Part shown: piece after piece, positions 54,524 through 62,562 of the stretch
Position numbering within the stretch: position 1 is the first letter of the stretch
How the letters are laid out: each line of letters opens with the position of its first letter
DNA from: Streptomyces griseus
GTDB taxonomy: Bacteria; Actinomycetota; Actinomycetes; Streptomycetales; Streptomycetaceae
Assembly: GCF_900460065.1 (NCBI RefSeq)
Contig: NZ_UAVD01000010.1
Location: 103,844-167,843, forward strand
Length of the DNA: 64,000 nt
Reading direction: 5' to 3'
Position numbers and translations under genes: made by a program
The notes under the pieces: model-generated
Told to the model about the DNA's origin: nothing
What the model saw: the letters and a program-made list of their open reading frames with translations, nothing else
The model's database searches: none

Positions 54524-55447
54524 GTGACGCGACGCCTGATGCTCCTCGACACCGCCTCCCTCTACTTCCGCGCCTACTTCGGCGTGCCCGACTCGGTGCG
54601 CGCCCCGGACGGCACCCCGGTGAACGCCGTGCGCGGCCTCCTCGACTTCATCGGCCGCCTGGTGCAGGACCACCGGCCGGACGACCTGGTCGCCTGCTGG
54701 GACAACGACTGGCGTCCGCAGTGGCGGGTCGACCTGATCCCGACGTACAAGGCGCACCGGGTCGCCGAGGAGACGCCCGCCGGGCAGACGGACGAGGAGG
54801 AGGTCCCCGACACGCTGTCCCCGCAGGTCCCGATCATCGAGGACGTGCTGGCGGCGCTCGGCATCGCCCGGGTCGGCGTCACGCCCTACGAGGCGGACGA
54901 CGTCATCGGCACCCTCGCGGGGCGGGCGACCGGACCGGTGGACATCGTCACCGGCGACCGCGACCTCTACCAGCTGGTCGACGACGCCCGCCAGGTCCGC
55001 GTGCTCTACCCGCTCAAGGGCGTCGGCACGCTCCAGGTGACCGACGAGGCGTGGCTGCGCGGGAAGTACGGCGTGGACGGCGCGGGCTACGTGGACCTGG
55101 CGCTGCTCCGCGGCGATCCGAGCGACGGGCTCCCGGGCGTCCCCGGCATCGGCGAGAAGACGGCGGCGAAGCTGCTGGACGCGTACGGCGATCTCGACGG
55201 GATCATGGCGGCGGTGGACGACCCGAAGGCGAAGCTGACGCCCTCGCAGCGCAAGCGGCTGGACGAGGCGCGCGCCTATGTGGCGGTCGCGCCGAAGGTG
55301 GTCCGGGTGGCCGGGGACGTCCCCCTGCCCGACTTCGACCCGGCGCTGCCGCGCGAACCGCGCGACCCGGCCGCCCTGGAGGCGCTGGCCGAGCGGTGGG
55401 GGCTGGGCGGAGCACTTCAGCGGCTCCTGACCGCCCTTCAGCACTGA
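54524..55447 (+). CDS. 5'-3' exonuclease (DNA polymerase I N-terminal-domain type)
   Basis: 307 aa. Stand-alone flap/5'-3' exonuclease. MLLDTASLYFRAYFG at the start holds the first metal Asp; YEADDVIGTLA near 125 and DIVTGDRDLYQLV near 146 hold the acidic cluster; DPSDGLPGVPGIGEKTAAKL near 203 is the helix-3-turn DNA-binding motif. No polymerase domain, so distinct from PolA, as is usual for the second actinobacterial exonuclease. GTG at 54524; no ribosome site visible. Confidence 0.93.
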   Translation: MTRRLMLLDTASLYFRAYFGVPDSVRAPDGTPVNAVRGLLDFIGRLVQDHRPDDLVACWDNDWRPQWRVDLIPTYKAHRVAEETPAGQTDEEEVPDTLSPQVPIIEDVLAALGIARVGVTPYEADDVIGTLAGRATGPVDIVTGDRDLYQLVDDARQVRVLYPLKGVGTLQVTDEAWLRGKYGVDGAGYVDLALLRGDPSDGLPGVPGIGEKTAAKLLDAYGDLDGIMAAVDDPKAKLTPSQRKRLDEARAYVAVAPKVVRVAGDVPLPDFDPALPREPRDPAALEALAERWGLGGALQRLLTALQH

Positions 55448-55455
55448 GGTGTTAA

Positions 55456-55471
55456 CTTAGGTATACCTAAG
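55456..55471. promoter_or_regulatory. Iron box (DmdR/IdeR-type operator)
   Basis: Perfect 16-bp palindrome CTTAGGTATACCTAAG, the core of the actinobacterial iron box TTAGGTTAGSCTAACCTAA. Lies 28 nt upstream of the siderophore-interacting protein gene, so that gene is iron-repressed. Confidence 0.88.
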
Positions 55472-55499
55472 CTCACGTTTTCGAACCAGGGAGTACCTC

Positions 55500-56351
55500 G
55501 TGGCAGAGCGGCCGGCCCGGCAGGGACCCACGGCTCAGGGGGCGCAGGTCGTGCGCACCGAGCAGATCACCCCGCACATGGTCCGGGTGGTCCTCGGCGG
55601 CGAAGGACTCGCGGACTTCGCCCTCTCCGGCTTCACCGACCACTACATCAAGCTGTGCTTCGCGCCCGAGGGCGCGGACTACGCGCACCCGTTCGACATG
55701 GCCGCGATCCGGGAGAGCCACCCGCGTGAGCTGTGGCCCACCACGCGTACGTACACGGTGCGCTCGTGGGATCCGGTCGCCCGGGAGATGGCCGTCGACT
55801 TCGTCGTGCACGGCGATTCGGGCCTCGCGGGACCGTGGGCGCAGCGGGCCCGGGTGGGCGAGCAGGTGACCTTCCTCGGCCCCGGCGGCGGTTACGGCCC
55901 CGAGGCGTCGGCGGACTGGCATCTGCTGGCCGGCGACGAGAGCGCGCTGCCGGCGATCGCGGCGGCGCTGGAGCAGATGCCGTCGGGTGCGGTGGTGCAC
56001 GCCTTCGTGGAGGTGGCGGACGCCTCCGAGGAGCAGAAGATCGTGACGCCCGACGGGGTGTCCGTGACCTGGCTGCACCGCGGCGACCGGCCCGTCGGCG
56101 AGCTGCTGACCGCCGCCGTGAAGGGGCTGGACTTCCCCGAGGGCGAGATCCAGGCCTTCGTGCACGGGGAGGCGGGCTTCGTGAAGGAGATCCGCCGTTA
56201 TCTGCGCGTGGAGCGGCAGATCCCGCTGTCGCGGCTCTCGATCTCGGGTTACTGGCGTCTCGGCAAGGACGACGACGCCTGGCGCGCCGTGAAGCGCGAG
56301 TGGAACGAGCAGGTGGAGCGCGAGCAGGAGAGCGGCACGACCGCTCCGTAG
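55500..56351 (+). CDS. Siderophore-interacting protein (FAD-dependent ferric-siderophore reductase)
   Basis: 283 aa ViuB/SIP family. FAD-binding domain at about 15-125 with TRTYTVRSWD (RxYTxR) near 82; SIP domain with DESALPAIAAALEQMP near 145 (the GDE/DExALPAI motif) and ending RYLRVERQIPLSRLSISGYW. Releases iron from imported ferric siderophores by reduction in the cytosol. GTG at 55500 behind AGGGAG. Single gene under the iron box. Confidence 0.95.
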   Translation: MAERPARQGPTAQGAQVVRTEQITPHMVRVVLGGEGLADFALSGFTDHYIKLCFAPEGADYAHPFDMAAIRESHPRELWPTTRTYTVRSWDPVAREMAVDFVVHGDSGLAGPWAQRARVGEQVTFLGPGGGYGPEASADWHLLAGDESALPAIAAALEQMPSGAVVHAFVEVADASEEQKIVTPDGVSVTWLHRGDRPVGELLTAAVKGLDFPEGEIQAFVHGEAGFVKEIRRYLRVERQIPLSRLSISGYWRLGKDDDAWRAVKREWNEQVEREQESGTTAP

Positions 56352-56399
56352 CGCCCGCCCCGACGCCGGCCGCCCCCGGGCGGCCCCGCCGGACCGGCC

Positions 56400-56469
56400 A
56401 CCGGGCCCCGTCCGCCGCACCCGCGGCGGGCGGGGTCCGCGCGTCGGGGCGCGGCGGACGGGGCCCGGT
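56400..56469. terminator. Long bidirectional hairpin between siderophore-interacting and MerR genes
   Basis: 19-bp perfect stem (56400-56418 with 56451-56469) with an internally foldable 32-nt loop, between convergent genes. The 232-nt gap holds nothing else recognisable. Confidence 0.7.
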
Positions 56470-56583
56470 CGCGCCTCGCGCGGGGGCCGCCACGGCACGC
56501 ACCCCCCACGCACATCCGCCCGGCCGCGCACACGGCCCCGCACCGGTCGCCCCACGGGGCGGACGCCGCCGGGCCCGGGGCGG

Positions 56584-57324
56584 TCACCCCACGGGCTCCG
56601 GCTCCGCACCGCCGGCAGCGGCCCCGGCGCCCCGCCCCCCGCCGTCTCCCGCGGCGCGGGAGCCCTCCGGATCGACCGGCCCCGAGAGGTTCCGCGGGGA
56701 CTCGAAGCGCCGGAAGGAGACGTCGATGTGCGCCAGCCTCCGCAGCGCGCCGAACATCGCCTCGCCGAGGACGGTGCCCACGACGACGCTCTCGACCAGG
56801 TCCTCGCGGGCCACCCGCCGCTGCACGTAGTCCAGGTCGGCGCGGGCCACCGGCTCGGCGGCATCCGCGTAGGCGTCCAGCAGGCCGATGTACCCGCCGT
56901 GTCCGGCCCTGCGCAGCGCGGCCAGGACGCCCGCCAGCGATTCGGCGGCAGGGCCCCACTCGTCGGCATGCCAGCCCCGCCGCAGCAGGAGCTCGGCGAC
57001 CTCGCGCCGCGCCTCCTCCAGATCCGGTCCCGCCTCTTCCTCGCGGCCCGCCGGGGTGACGCCGTCGGCCGCGATGCCGAGCACCTTGTGCACCGGCTGC
57101 TCGGGGTCGTCCATGACCTCCAGGACCTCGCCGATGCCGGCCAGCGAGAGGCCGCCGACGTCCAGCAGCGCCCGGATCAGGCGCAGCCGGCGTTCGTGCC
57201 GGGGGCCGTAGTGGGCCTGATTCGGGCTGGTCAGCTCGCCTGCGGGCAGCAGTCCCTCCCGTAGGTAGTACTTGATCGTCGGCACCGGGACCCCGGAACT
57301 GCGACTCAACTCACCGATACGCAC
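56584..57324 (-). CDS. MerR-family transcriptional regulator
   Basis: 246 aa. N-terminal winged HTH RIGELSRSSGVPVPTIKYYL then the MerR coiled-coil (about 75-125); the C-terminal half (about 125-205) resembles an alpha-helical effector domain and the last 45 residues are low-complexity Gly/Ala. No cobalamin-binding motif (DxHxxG) is visible, so it is not a LitR-type light sensor. ATG at 57324. Divergent from a membrane protein gene with two dyads between. Confidence 0.9.
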   Translation of the reverse strand: MRIGELSRSSGVPVPTIKYYLREGLLPAGELTSPNQAHYGPRHERRLRLIRALLDVGGLSLAGIGEVLEVMDDPEQPVHKVLGIAADGVTPAGREEEAGPDLEEARREVAELLLRRGWHADEWGPAAESLAGVLAALRRAGHGGYIGLLDAYADAAEPVARADLDYVQRRVAREDLVESVVVGTVLGEAMFGALRRLAHIDVSFRRFESPRNLSGPVDPEGSRAAGDGGGRGAGAAAGGAEPEPVG

Positions 57325-57369
57325 CGCGTGTTCGCCCTTTCACCCTTGCCAGAAACCGCCCTCATCATA

Positions 57370-57408
57370 GATAGTCCCTCTATCGGATAGCGGACAGCGC
57401 AGCTATCC
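57370..57408. promoter_or_regulatory. Two GATAG/CTATC dyads between MerR and membrane protein genes
   Basis: GATAG-TCCCT-CTATC (57370-57384) and GGATAGC-N10-GCTATCC (57385-57408) abut each other. The shared GATAG/CTATC half-sites suggest one MerR dimer site each, or a single composite operator, controlling the divergent pair. Confidence 0.55.
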
Positions 57409-57439
57409 ATATTAATCGCATCATCACAGGGGGTCCCTC

Positions 57440-58408
57440 ATGTCGTCATGGCGTTCCTGGCATCGCCCATTAGTGATCTTCTCCGCCGCGATGGCCGTCA
57501 TGGCCCTCGTGTCCGCCGTGGGCCTCGTCGTCGACGACCGGGTCCTGGTCGGCGCGCCGATCTGGGCGAAGCCGTTCAAGTTCGCCGTGTCCTTCGTCGC
57601 GTACTGCATGACCCTGGCCTGGATGCTGACCCGGCTCACCCGGGGGCAGCGCACCGGCCGATGGGCCGGCCACGTCGTCGTGCTGACGAGCCTCACCGAG
57701 ATGGTCCTGATCACGGTGCAGGTCGTCCGGGGCCGGCGCAGCCACTTCAACACCGCGACCCCCTTCGACACCGCGCTGTGGAGTGCGATGGGGCAGACCG
57801 TCGCCGTCCTGTGGGCGGCCACCCTGGTGATCGCCGTCCTGCTGCTGCGCAGCCGCATCGCCGACCGGGCGACCGCCCTGGCCGTCCGGGGCGGTCTGCT
57901 GATCGCCCTGGCCGGTGCGGGCCTCGGCTTCCTGATGGGTGGGCCGAGCGAGGGCCAGCGGGCGGCGAGGAACCTCGACACCGCCGACGTCATCGGCGCG
58001 CACTCCGTGGGCGTACCGGACGGCGGCCCGGCCATGCCGCTGACCGGCTGGTCGACGACCGGCGGCGATCTGCGGGCCCCGCACTTCGTGGGCATGCACG
58101 CCCTCCAGCTCCTCCCGCTCCTCCTGATCGCCCTGCCGCTGCTCGCGCCCCGTTTCGCGCCGCTGCGCGACGCCGGAGTGCGGCTGCGTCTGGTGCGGGT
58201 CGCCGTGGGGGGCTACGCGGCGCTCCTGGCGCTCATCACCTGGCAGGCGCTCCGGGGGCAGCCACTGGTCCACCCGGACGGGCTCACGCTGGCCGCCGCC
58301 GGCGCCGTCCTCGCGGCGGTGGTGTGCGCAACGTGGAGCGCGCTGCGCACGGCCGTCCCCGACCGCCCGTCCCCCCGCACCGCCGACGACAAGGAGCCCG
58401 CGGTATGA
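57440..58408 (+). CDS. Multi-pass membrane protein, unknown function
   Basis: 322 aa with about eight membrane helices. Recognisable segment: VLVGAPIWAKPFKFAVSFVA near 34. A cytosolic or external loop of about 50 residues (LDTADVIGAHSVGVPDGGPA) lies mid-protein. No known transporter or enzyme signature recognised. ATG at 57440 behind CAGGGGG. Its stop overlaps the ABA4-like gene start by 4 nt. Divergent from the MerR gene that probably regulates it. Confidence 0.75.
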   Translation: MSSWRSWHRPLVIFSAAMAVMALVSAVGLVVDDRVLVGAPIWAKPFKFAVSFVAYCMTLAWMLTRLTRGQRTGRWAGHVVVLTSLTEMVLITVQVVRGRRSHFNTATPFDTALWSAMGQTVAVLWAATLVIAVLLLRSRIADRATALAVRGGLLIALAGAGLGFLMGGPSEGQRAARNLDTADVIGAHSVGVPDGGPAMPLTGWSTTGGDLRAPHFVGMHALQLLPLLLIALPLLAPRFAPLRDAGVRLRLVRVAVGGYAALLALITWQALRGQPLVHPDGLTLAAAGAVLAAVVCATWSALRTAVPDRPSPRTADDKEPAV

Positions 58409-58842
58409 CCGACGCCCTGTTCGAGATCACGTTCTACCTGGCCGCGCCGTTCTGGCTGCTGATGGTCTTCGCCCCCACCTGGTCCGGCACCGCCCGCGTC
58501 GCCGCCTCGCCGCTGACCGTGCTGCCGGTGCTCGTCGTCTACGTGGTCATGGCCGTCCCGGTGTTCCCGGAGCTCTGGTCGGCGGTGAGCAGGCCGGACA
58601 TCGACACCTTCCGGGATCTGATGGCGCTGGCCGGCGGCGCGGGGGCCCTGTGGGCGCAGGTGATCGCCTGGGACCTGCTGCTCGGGCAGTGGATGTACCT
58701 CCAGGGCCGGAAGCTGGGGCTGTCGCCGCTGCTGATGGGACCGCTGCTGGTCCTGACGATCCTGCTGTCGCCGTTCGGGCTGCTGATCTTCCTCGCCGTC
58801 CGCGCCGTCCGCTCGCCGCGGCGCGAAACGCCCACCGGCTGA
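58405..58842 (+). CDS. DUF4281/ABA4-like membrane protein
   Basis: 145 aa, four membrane helices. FEITFYLAAPFWLLMVFAPT at the start and AWDLLLGQWMYLQGRKLGLS near 86 match the ABA4 family, whose plant member is needed for neoxanthin synthesis. Translationally coupled by ATGA overlap to the upstream membrane protein gene. Function in bacteria is unknown; a carotenoid or photoprotection link is speculative. Confidence 0.78.
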   Translation: MTDALFEITFYLAAPFWLLMVFAPTWSGTARVAASPLTVLPVLVVYVVMAVPVFPELWSAVSRPDIDTFRDLMALAGGAGALWAQVIAWDLLLGQWMYLQGRKLGLSPLLMGPLLVLTILLSPFGLLIFLAVRAVRSPRRETPTG

Positions 58843-58889
58843 GTCGCGTCCTCCCGGGGTCCGGTCTGGAAAGATCGCGGCCGTCCGAC

Positions 58890-58916
58890 CAATCCGCACG
58901 GTCCTCGGCTCCGAAT
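58890..58916 (+). promoter_or_regulatory. Candidate autoregulatory ECF (SigK-like) promoter
   Basis: CAATCC (58890-58895), 15-nt spacer, CCGAAT (58911-58916), 40 nt before the ECF sigma start codon. It resembles the SigK promoter pattern CCATCC-N16/17-CCGAAT known from mycobacteria, as I remember it, with one -35 mismatch and a shorter spacer. Confidence 0.4.
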
Positions 58917-58955
58917 CACTCCCGGAAGCGACGATCGCCCCGGGAGGAAAGCCGC

Positions 58956-59540
58956 GTGAAGGAAGCCGTACACATCAGTGGGGTGGCCTCGGCCGGTCCC
59001 GATCTCCAGGAGCTCCTGGTGCGGGTCGCGCGGGGTGACCAGGACGCGTTCGCCGCGGTGTACGACGCGGTGAGCGGGCCCGTGCTCGGCCTGGTGCGCA
59101 GCGTGCTCCGCGATCCGGCCCAGTCGGAGGAGGTCGCGCAGGAGGTGCTGGTGGAGGTGTGGCGCACCGCGCCCCGTTTCCGGGCCTCCCGGGGCAGCGC
59201 GATGAACTGGGTGCTGACCCTGGCCCACCACCGGGCCGTCGACCGGGTCCGCTCGGCCGAGGCCGCCGCCGCCCGGGAGCACAAGGCGGCGCTGCTGGAC
59301 CGGACGCCCGCCTTCGACGAGGTGTCCGAACAGGTCGAGACCCGGCTGGAGAGAGAACAGGTACGGCGCTGTATGCGCACCCTGTCCGAGCTGCAACGGG
59401 AGTCGGTGACCCTGGCCTACTACCGGGGCCTGACCTACCGTGAGGTCTCGGAGCTGCTCGCCGTGCCGCTGGGCACCATCAAGACACGACTCCGCGACGG
59501 CCTCATCCGCCTGCGCGACTGCCTGGGGGTGAGCGCATGA
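58956..59540 (+). CDS. ECF sigma factor (SigK/ECF19-like)
   Basis: 194 aa. Region 2 at about 30-100 (SEEVAQEVLVEVWRTAPRFR, then MNWVLTLAHHRAVDRVRS), region 4 at about 135-190 (LSELQRESVTLAYYRGLTYR, EVSELLAVPLGTIKTRLRDG). GTG at 58956 with GGGAGG upstream. Overlaps the anti-sigma gene by 4 nt (ATGA), the standard sigma/anti-sigma arrangement, and is followed by a photolyase gene. Confidence 0.93.
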   Translation: MKEAVHISGVASAGPDLQELLVRVARGDQDAFAAVYDAVSGPVLGLVRSVLRDPAQSEEVAQEVLVEVWRTAPRFRASRGSAMNWVLTLAHHRAVDRVRSAEAAAAREHKAALLDRTPAFDEVSEQVETRLEREQVRRCMRTLSELQRESVTLAYYRGLTYREVSELLAVPLGTIKTRLRDGLIRLRDCLGVSA

Positions 59541-60289
59541 GCACGGCCGAACTGCACACGCTGACCGGTGCCTATGCCCTGCACGCACTGCCGGACTCCG
59601 AACGGCACGAGTTCGAGCGCCACCTGGAGGACTGCGAGGCCTGCGCCCAGGAGGTGCGGGAGCTGTCGGCCACCGCCGCCCGGCTCGGCCTCGCCGTCGC
59701 CGAGACCCCGCCGCGCGAGCTGCGCGACCGGGTGCTGCGGGAGATCACGACCGTACGCCAGGAGGCTCCGACGCCCGGCAGACGGGCACGGACCGGCGGG
59801 GGCGGACGGACGGGCCGGTGGTACGCCTACGCGCTCGCCGCCTGCGTCGCCGCGGCCGCCGCGTTCGGCGGGGTCGCGGTCTGGCAGAACCAGGTGGCCC
59901 AGGACGCCCGGCAGGAGGCGAACCAGGCGCAGCGGCAGAACGAGCGGCTGGCCCAGGTGCTCTCGGCCCCGGACGCGAAGACCGCGTCGAGCGAGCTGAC
60001 CGGTGGGGCGCACGGCACCGTCGTCGTCTCGCAGAGCCAGAACCGCGCGGTGTTCCTGGCCTCGGGGATGGCTCCGCCGCCGAGCGGCAAGGTCTACCAG
60101 ATCTGGTTCAACGACGAGGGCACGATGCGCTCGGCCGGACTGATGGACCCGAAGGCGAGCGACGACGCGGTCCTGCTGAACGGTCCGGTGGACCGGGCGT
60201 CCGGCATGGGCATCACGGTCGAACCCGCCGGCGGATCGGCCGAACCGACCTCGGATCCGGTGGCCCTGATGAACTTCCCGACCGCCTGA
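59537..60289 (+). CDS. Zinc anti-sigma factor, RskA-like, membrane-anchored
   Basis: 250 aa. N-terminal zinc anti-sigma motif H-x3-C-x2-C in HLEDCEAC near residue 30, one membrane helix at about 95-115 (YALAACVAAAAAFGGVAVW), then an extracytoplasmic RskA C-terminal domain (about 150-250). Holds the cognate ECF sigma until a signal triggers release or proteolysis. ATG overlaps the sigma stop. 37 nt before the photolyase gene, so probably one operon. Confidence 0.92.
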   Translation: MSTAELHTLTGAYALHALPDSERHEFERHLEDCEACAQEVRELSATAARLGLAVAETPPRELRDRVLREITTVRQEAPTPGRRARTGGGGRTGRWYAYALAACVAAAAAFGGVAVWQNQVAQDARQEANQAQRQNERLAQVLSAPDAKTASSELTGGAHGTVVVSQSQNRAVFLASGMAPPPSGKVYQIWFNDEGTMRSAGLMDPKASDDAVLLNGPVDRASGMGITVEPAGGSAEPTSDPVALMNFPTA

Positions 60290-60326
60290 CCCCACACCCA
60301 CGAACCATGCGAGGAGCGCCCGTTCC

Positions 60327-61694
60327 ATGAGTGTCGCGGTGGTGCTGTTCACCTCCGATCTGCGTCTGCACGACAACCCGGTGCTGCGTGCCGCCCTGCG
60401 GGACGCCGACGAGGTCGTCCCGTTGTTCGTCCGGGACGACGCCGTCCACCGCGCCGGGTTCGACGCGCCCAACCGGTTGGCCTTCCTCGCCGACTGTCTG
60501 GCCGCCCTGGACGCCGGACTCCGCCACCGGGGCGGCCGGCTGATCGTCCGCCGGGGCGAGGCGGCCACCGAGGTGAGGCGGGTGGCCGAGGAGACCGGGG
60601 CGGCCCGGGTGCACATCGCCGCCGGGGTCAGCCGGTACGCGGCGCGGCGCGAGCAGCGGATCCGCGAGGCGCTGGCGGACACCGGCCGCGAGCTGCACGT
60701 CCATGACGCGGTGGTCACCGCGCTCGCCCCGGGCCGGGTGGTCCCGACGGGCGGCAAGGACCACTTCGCGGTGTTCACCCCGTACTTCCGCCGTTGGGAG
60801 GCGGAGGGAGTACGGGGCACACTGACCGCTCCCCGCACGGTGCGGGTGCCGGACGGCGTGGCGAGCGACCCGCTCCCGGACCGGGACTCCGTCGAGAACC
60901 TCTCCCCCGGCCTCGCCCGGGGCGGCGAGGAGGCGGGCCGCAAACTGGTGACGTCCTGGCTGAACGGGCCGATGGCCGACTACGAGGACGGCCACGACGA
61001 CCTGGCCGGCGACGCGACGTCCCGGCTCTCCCCGCATCTGCACTTCGGTACGGTCTCCGCCGCCGAACTGGTCCACCGCGCCCGGGAGAAGGGCGGGTTG
61101 GGGGGTGAGGCGTTCGTGCGCCAGCTGGCCTGGCGCGACTTCCACCACCAGGTCCTCGCGGACCGGCCGGACGCCTCCTGGTCCGACTACCGGCCGCGCC
61201 ACGACCGCTGGCGCTCCGACGCGGACGAGATCGACGCCTGGAAGTCCGGGCTCACCGGCTATCCGCTGGTCGACGCGGCGATGCGGCAGCTCGCGCACGA
61301 GGGCTGGATGCACAACCGGGCCCGGATGCTGGCCGCGAGCTTCCTCACCAAGACGCTGTACGTGGACTGGCGGGTGGGCGCCCGGCACTTCCTGGACCTG
61401 CTGGTCGACGGCGACGTGGCCAACAACCAGCTCAACTGGCAGTGGGTGGCGGGCACCGGCACGGACACCCGGCCCAACCGGGTCCTCAACCCGGTCATCC
61501 AGGGCAAGCGCTTCGACGCGCGCGGCGACTACGTACGGCGCTGGGTGCCGGAGCTGGCGGAGGTGGAGGGCTCCGCGATCCACGAGCCCTGGAAGCTCCA
61601 GGGCCTGGACCGGGCGGCCCTGGACTATCCGGACCCGGTGGTGGACCTGGCCGAGGCCCGGGCCCGCTTCGAACGCGCCCGGGGCCTGGACTGA
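60327..61694 (+). CDS. phrB: Deoxyribodipyrimidine photolyase
   Basis: 455 aa, CPD photolyase class I, the same length as the S. griseus enzyme known to use the 8-HDF (deazaflavin) antenna. Antenna domain at about 1-130 (VVLFTSDLRLHDNPVLRAAL); FAD domain with LAWRDFHHQVL near 268, HEGWMHNRARMLAASFLTK near 325 and DVANNQLNWQWVAGTGTD near 365. Repairs UV pyrimidine dimers using blue light. ATG at 60327 with GAGGAG upstream. Follows sigma/anti-sigma genes, so its expression is probably stress-induced. Confidence 0.97.
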   Translation: MSVAVVLFTSDLRLHDNPVLRAALRDADEVVPLFVRDDAVHRAGFDAPNRLAFLADCLAALDAGLRHRGGRLIVRRGEAATEVRRVAEETGAARVHIAAGVSRYAARREQRIREALADTGRELHVHDAVVTALAPGRVVPTGGKDHFAVFTPYFRRWEAEGVRGTLTAPRTVRVPDGVASDPLPDRDSVENLSPGLARGGEEAGRKLVTSWLNGPMADYEDGHDDLAGDATSRLSPHLHFGTVSAAELVHRAREKGGLGGEAFVRQLAWRDFHHQVLADRPDASWSDYRPRHDRWRSDADEIDAWKSGLTGYPLVDAAMRQLAHEGWMHNRARMLAASFLTKTLYVDWRVGARHFLDLLVDGDVANNQLNWQWVAGTGTDTRPNRVLNPVIQGKRFDARGDYVRRWVPELAEVEGSAIHEPWKLQGLDRAALDYPDPVVDLAEARARFERARGLD

Positions 61695-61716
61695 CCGGAC
61701 CACGGCCACCGGACGA

Positions 61717-61750
61717 GGGGCCCGTCCCGCGCAGCCGCGGGGCGGGCCCC
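61717..61750. terminator. Bidirectional terminator after the photolyase gene
   Basis: 15-bp stem with one wobble pair (61717-61731 with 61736-61750), CAGC loop, between convergent photolyase and DUF1295 genes. Confidence 0.8.
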
Positions 61751-61758
61751 CTTCGCTG

Positions 61759-62562
61759 TCACACCCGGCGCGGCGGCCGGGGGAAGAAGCCGCTCGTCCG
61801 CGCCACGTACGCGTCGAACCCGGGCCGGTCGGCCATGTGGCGCTCCAGCAGGGCCGCTCCGCTGCCCCTGGTCAGCAGGAAGCTCATCACCAGCGGGGCG
61901 ACGACCGTGGCGGCAGCGGCGGCCGGTGCCTGGCAGACGAAGAGGAAGAGGCCCCACCAGACGCAGAAGTCGCCGAAGTAGTTCGGGTGGCGGGTCCAGG
62001 ACCACAGCCCCCGGTCCATGATCTTCCCCTTGTTGGCGGGGTCGGCCTTGAACCGGGCGAGCTGCGCGTCACCGATCGCCTCGAAGGCCAGCCCGACGGC
62101 CCACAGCAGCACCCCCGCCCAGGCCCACGGGGCGAGCGGCGCGGTGAGGTACTGCGCGGCCTGGACCGGGAGCGAGACGAGCCAGACGAGGGCGCCCTGG
62201 AGGAGGTACACCTTGCGCAGGGCGTACAGCTGGGGGTTGCCGGGGGCCTTGGCCAGCATCTTCTCGTAACGCGGGTCCTCCCCGTGCCCCTTCCCGCGCC
62301 GGCCGATGTGGATCGCGAGGCGCAGCCCCCAGATCACGGTCAGGGCGGTGACGAGCAGCCGGCGGACGTCGTCGCCCTCGCCCGCCGACAGACTGTAGGA
62401 GACCAGGGCGACGGCGGCGAACCCGATGCCCCAGGCCACGTCGACGATCCGGTGCACGCCCTTCCTCAGGGCGACGGCGAAGGTGACGAGCATGACGGCG
62501 AGGGCGGCGACGGCCGCGCCCGCGAGCCCGCTCGCGAACGCGCCCCAGGCGAAGCCGCTCAC
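61759..62562 (-). CDS. DUF1295 (steroid-5-alpha-reductase-like) membrane protein
   Basis: 267 aa, about six membrane helices. IVDVAWGIGFAAVALVSY near 41, RRGKGHGEDPRYEKM near 89 and the RHPNYFGDFCVWWGLFLF stretch near 192 are the DUF1295 core related to steroid reductases and isoprenylcysteine methyltransferases. GTG at 62562 behind GAGGAGGAG, overlapping the upstream gene stop by 4 nt. Members accompany CFA-synthase genes and may modify unsaturated or cyclopropanated acyl chains; reaction unknown. Confidence 0.88.
   Translation of the reverse strand: MSGFAWGAFASGLAGAAVAALAVMLVTFAVALRKGVHRIVDVAWGIGFAAVALVSYSLSAGEGDDVRRLLVTALTVIWGLRLAIHIGRRGKGHGEDPRYEKMLAKAPGNPQLYALRKVYLLQGALVWLVSLPVQAAQYLTAPLAPWAWAGVLLWAVGLAFEAIGDAQLARFKADPANKGKIMDRGLWSWTRHPNYFGDFCVWWGLFLFVCQAPAAAAATVVAPLVMSFLLTRGSGAALLERHMADRPGFDAYVARTSGFFPRPPRRV

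Noticed and set aside
56584..57324. MerR protein as a LitR-type B12 light sensor, suggested by the nearby photolyase
   Set aside because: No cobalamin-binding DxHxxG motif in the C-terminal half and no carotenoid crt genes in the window.
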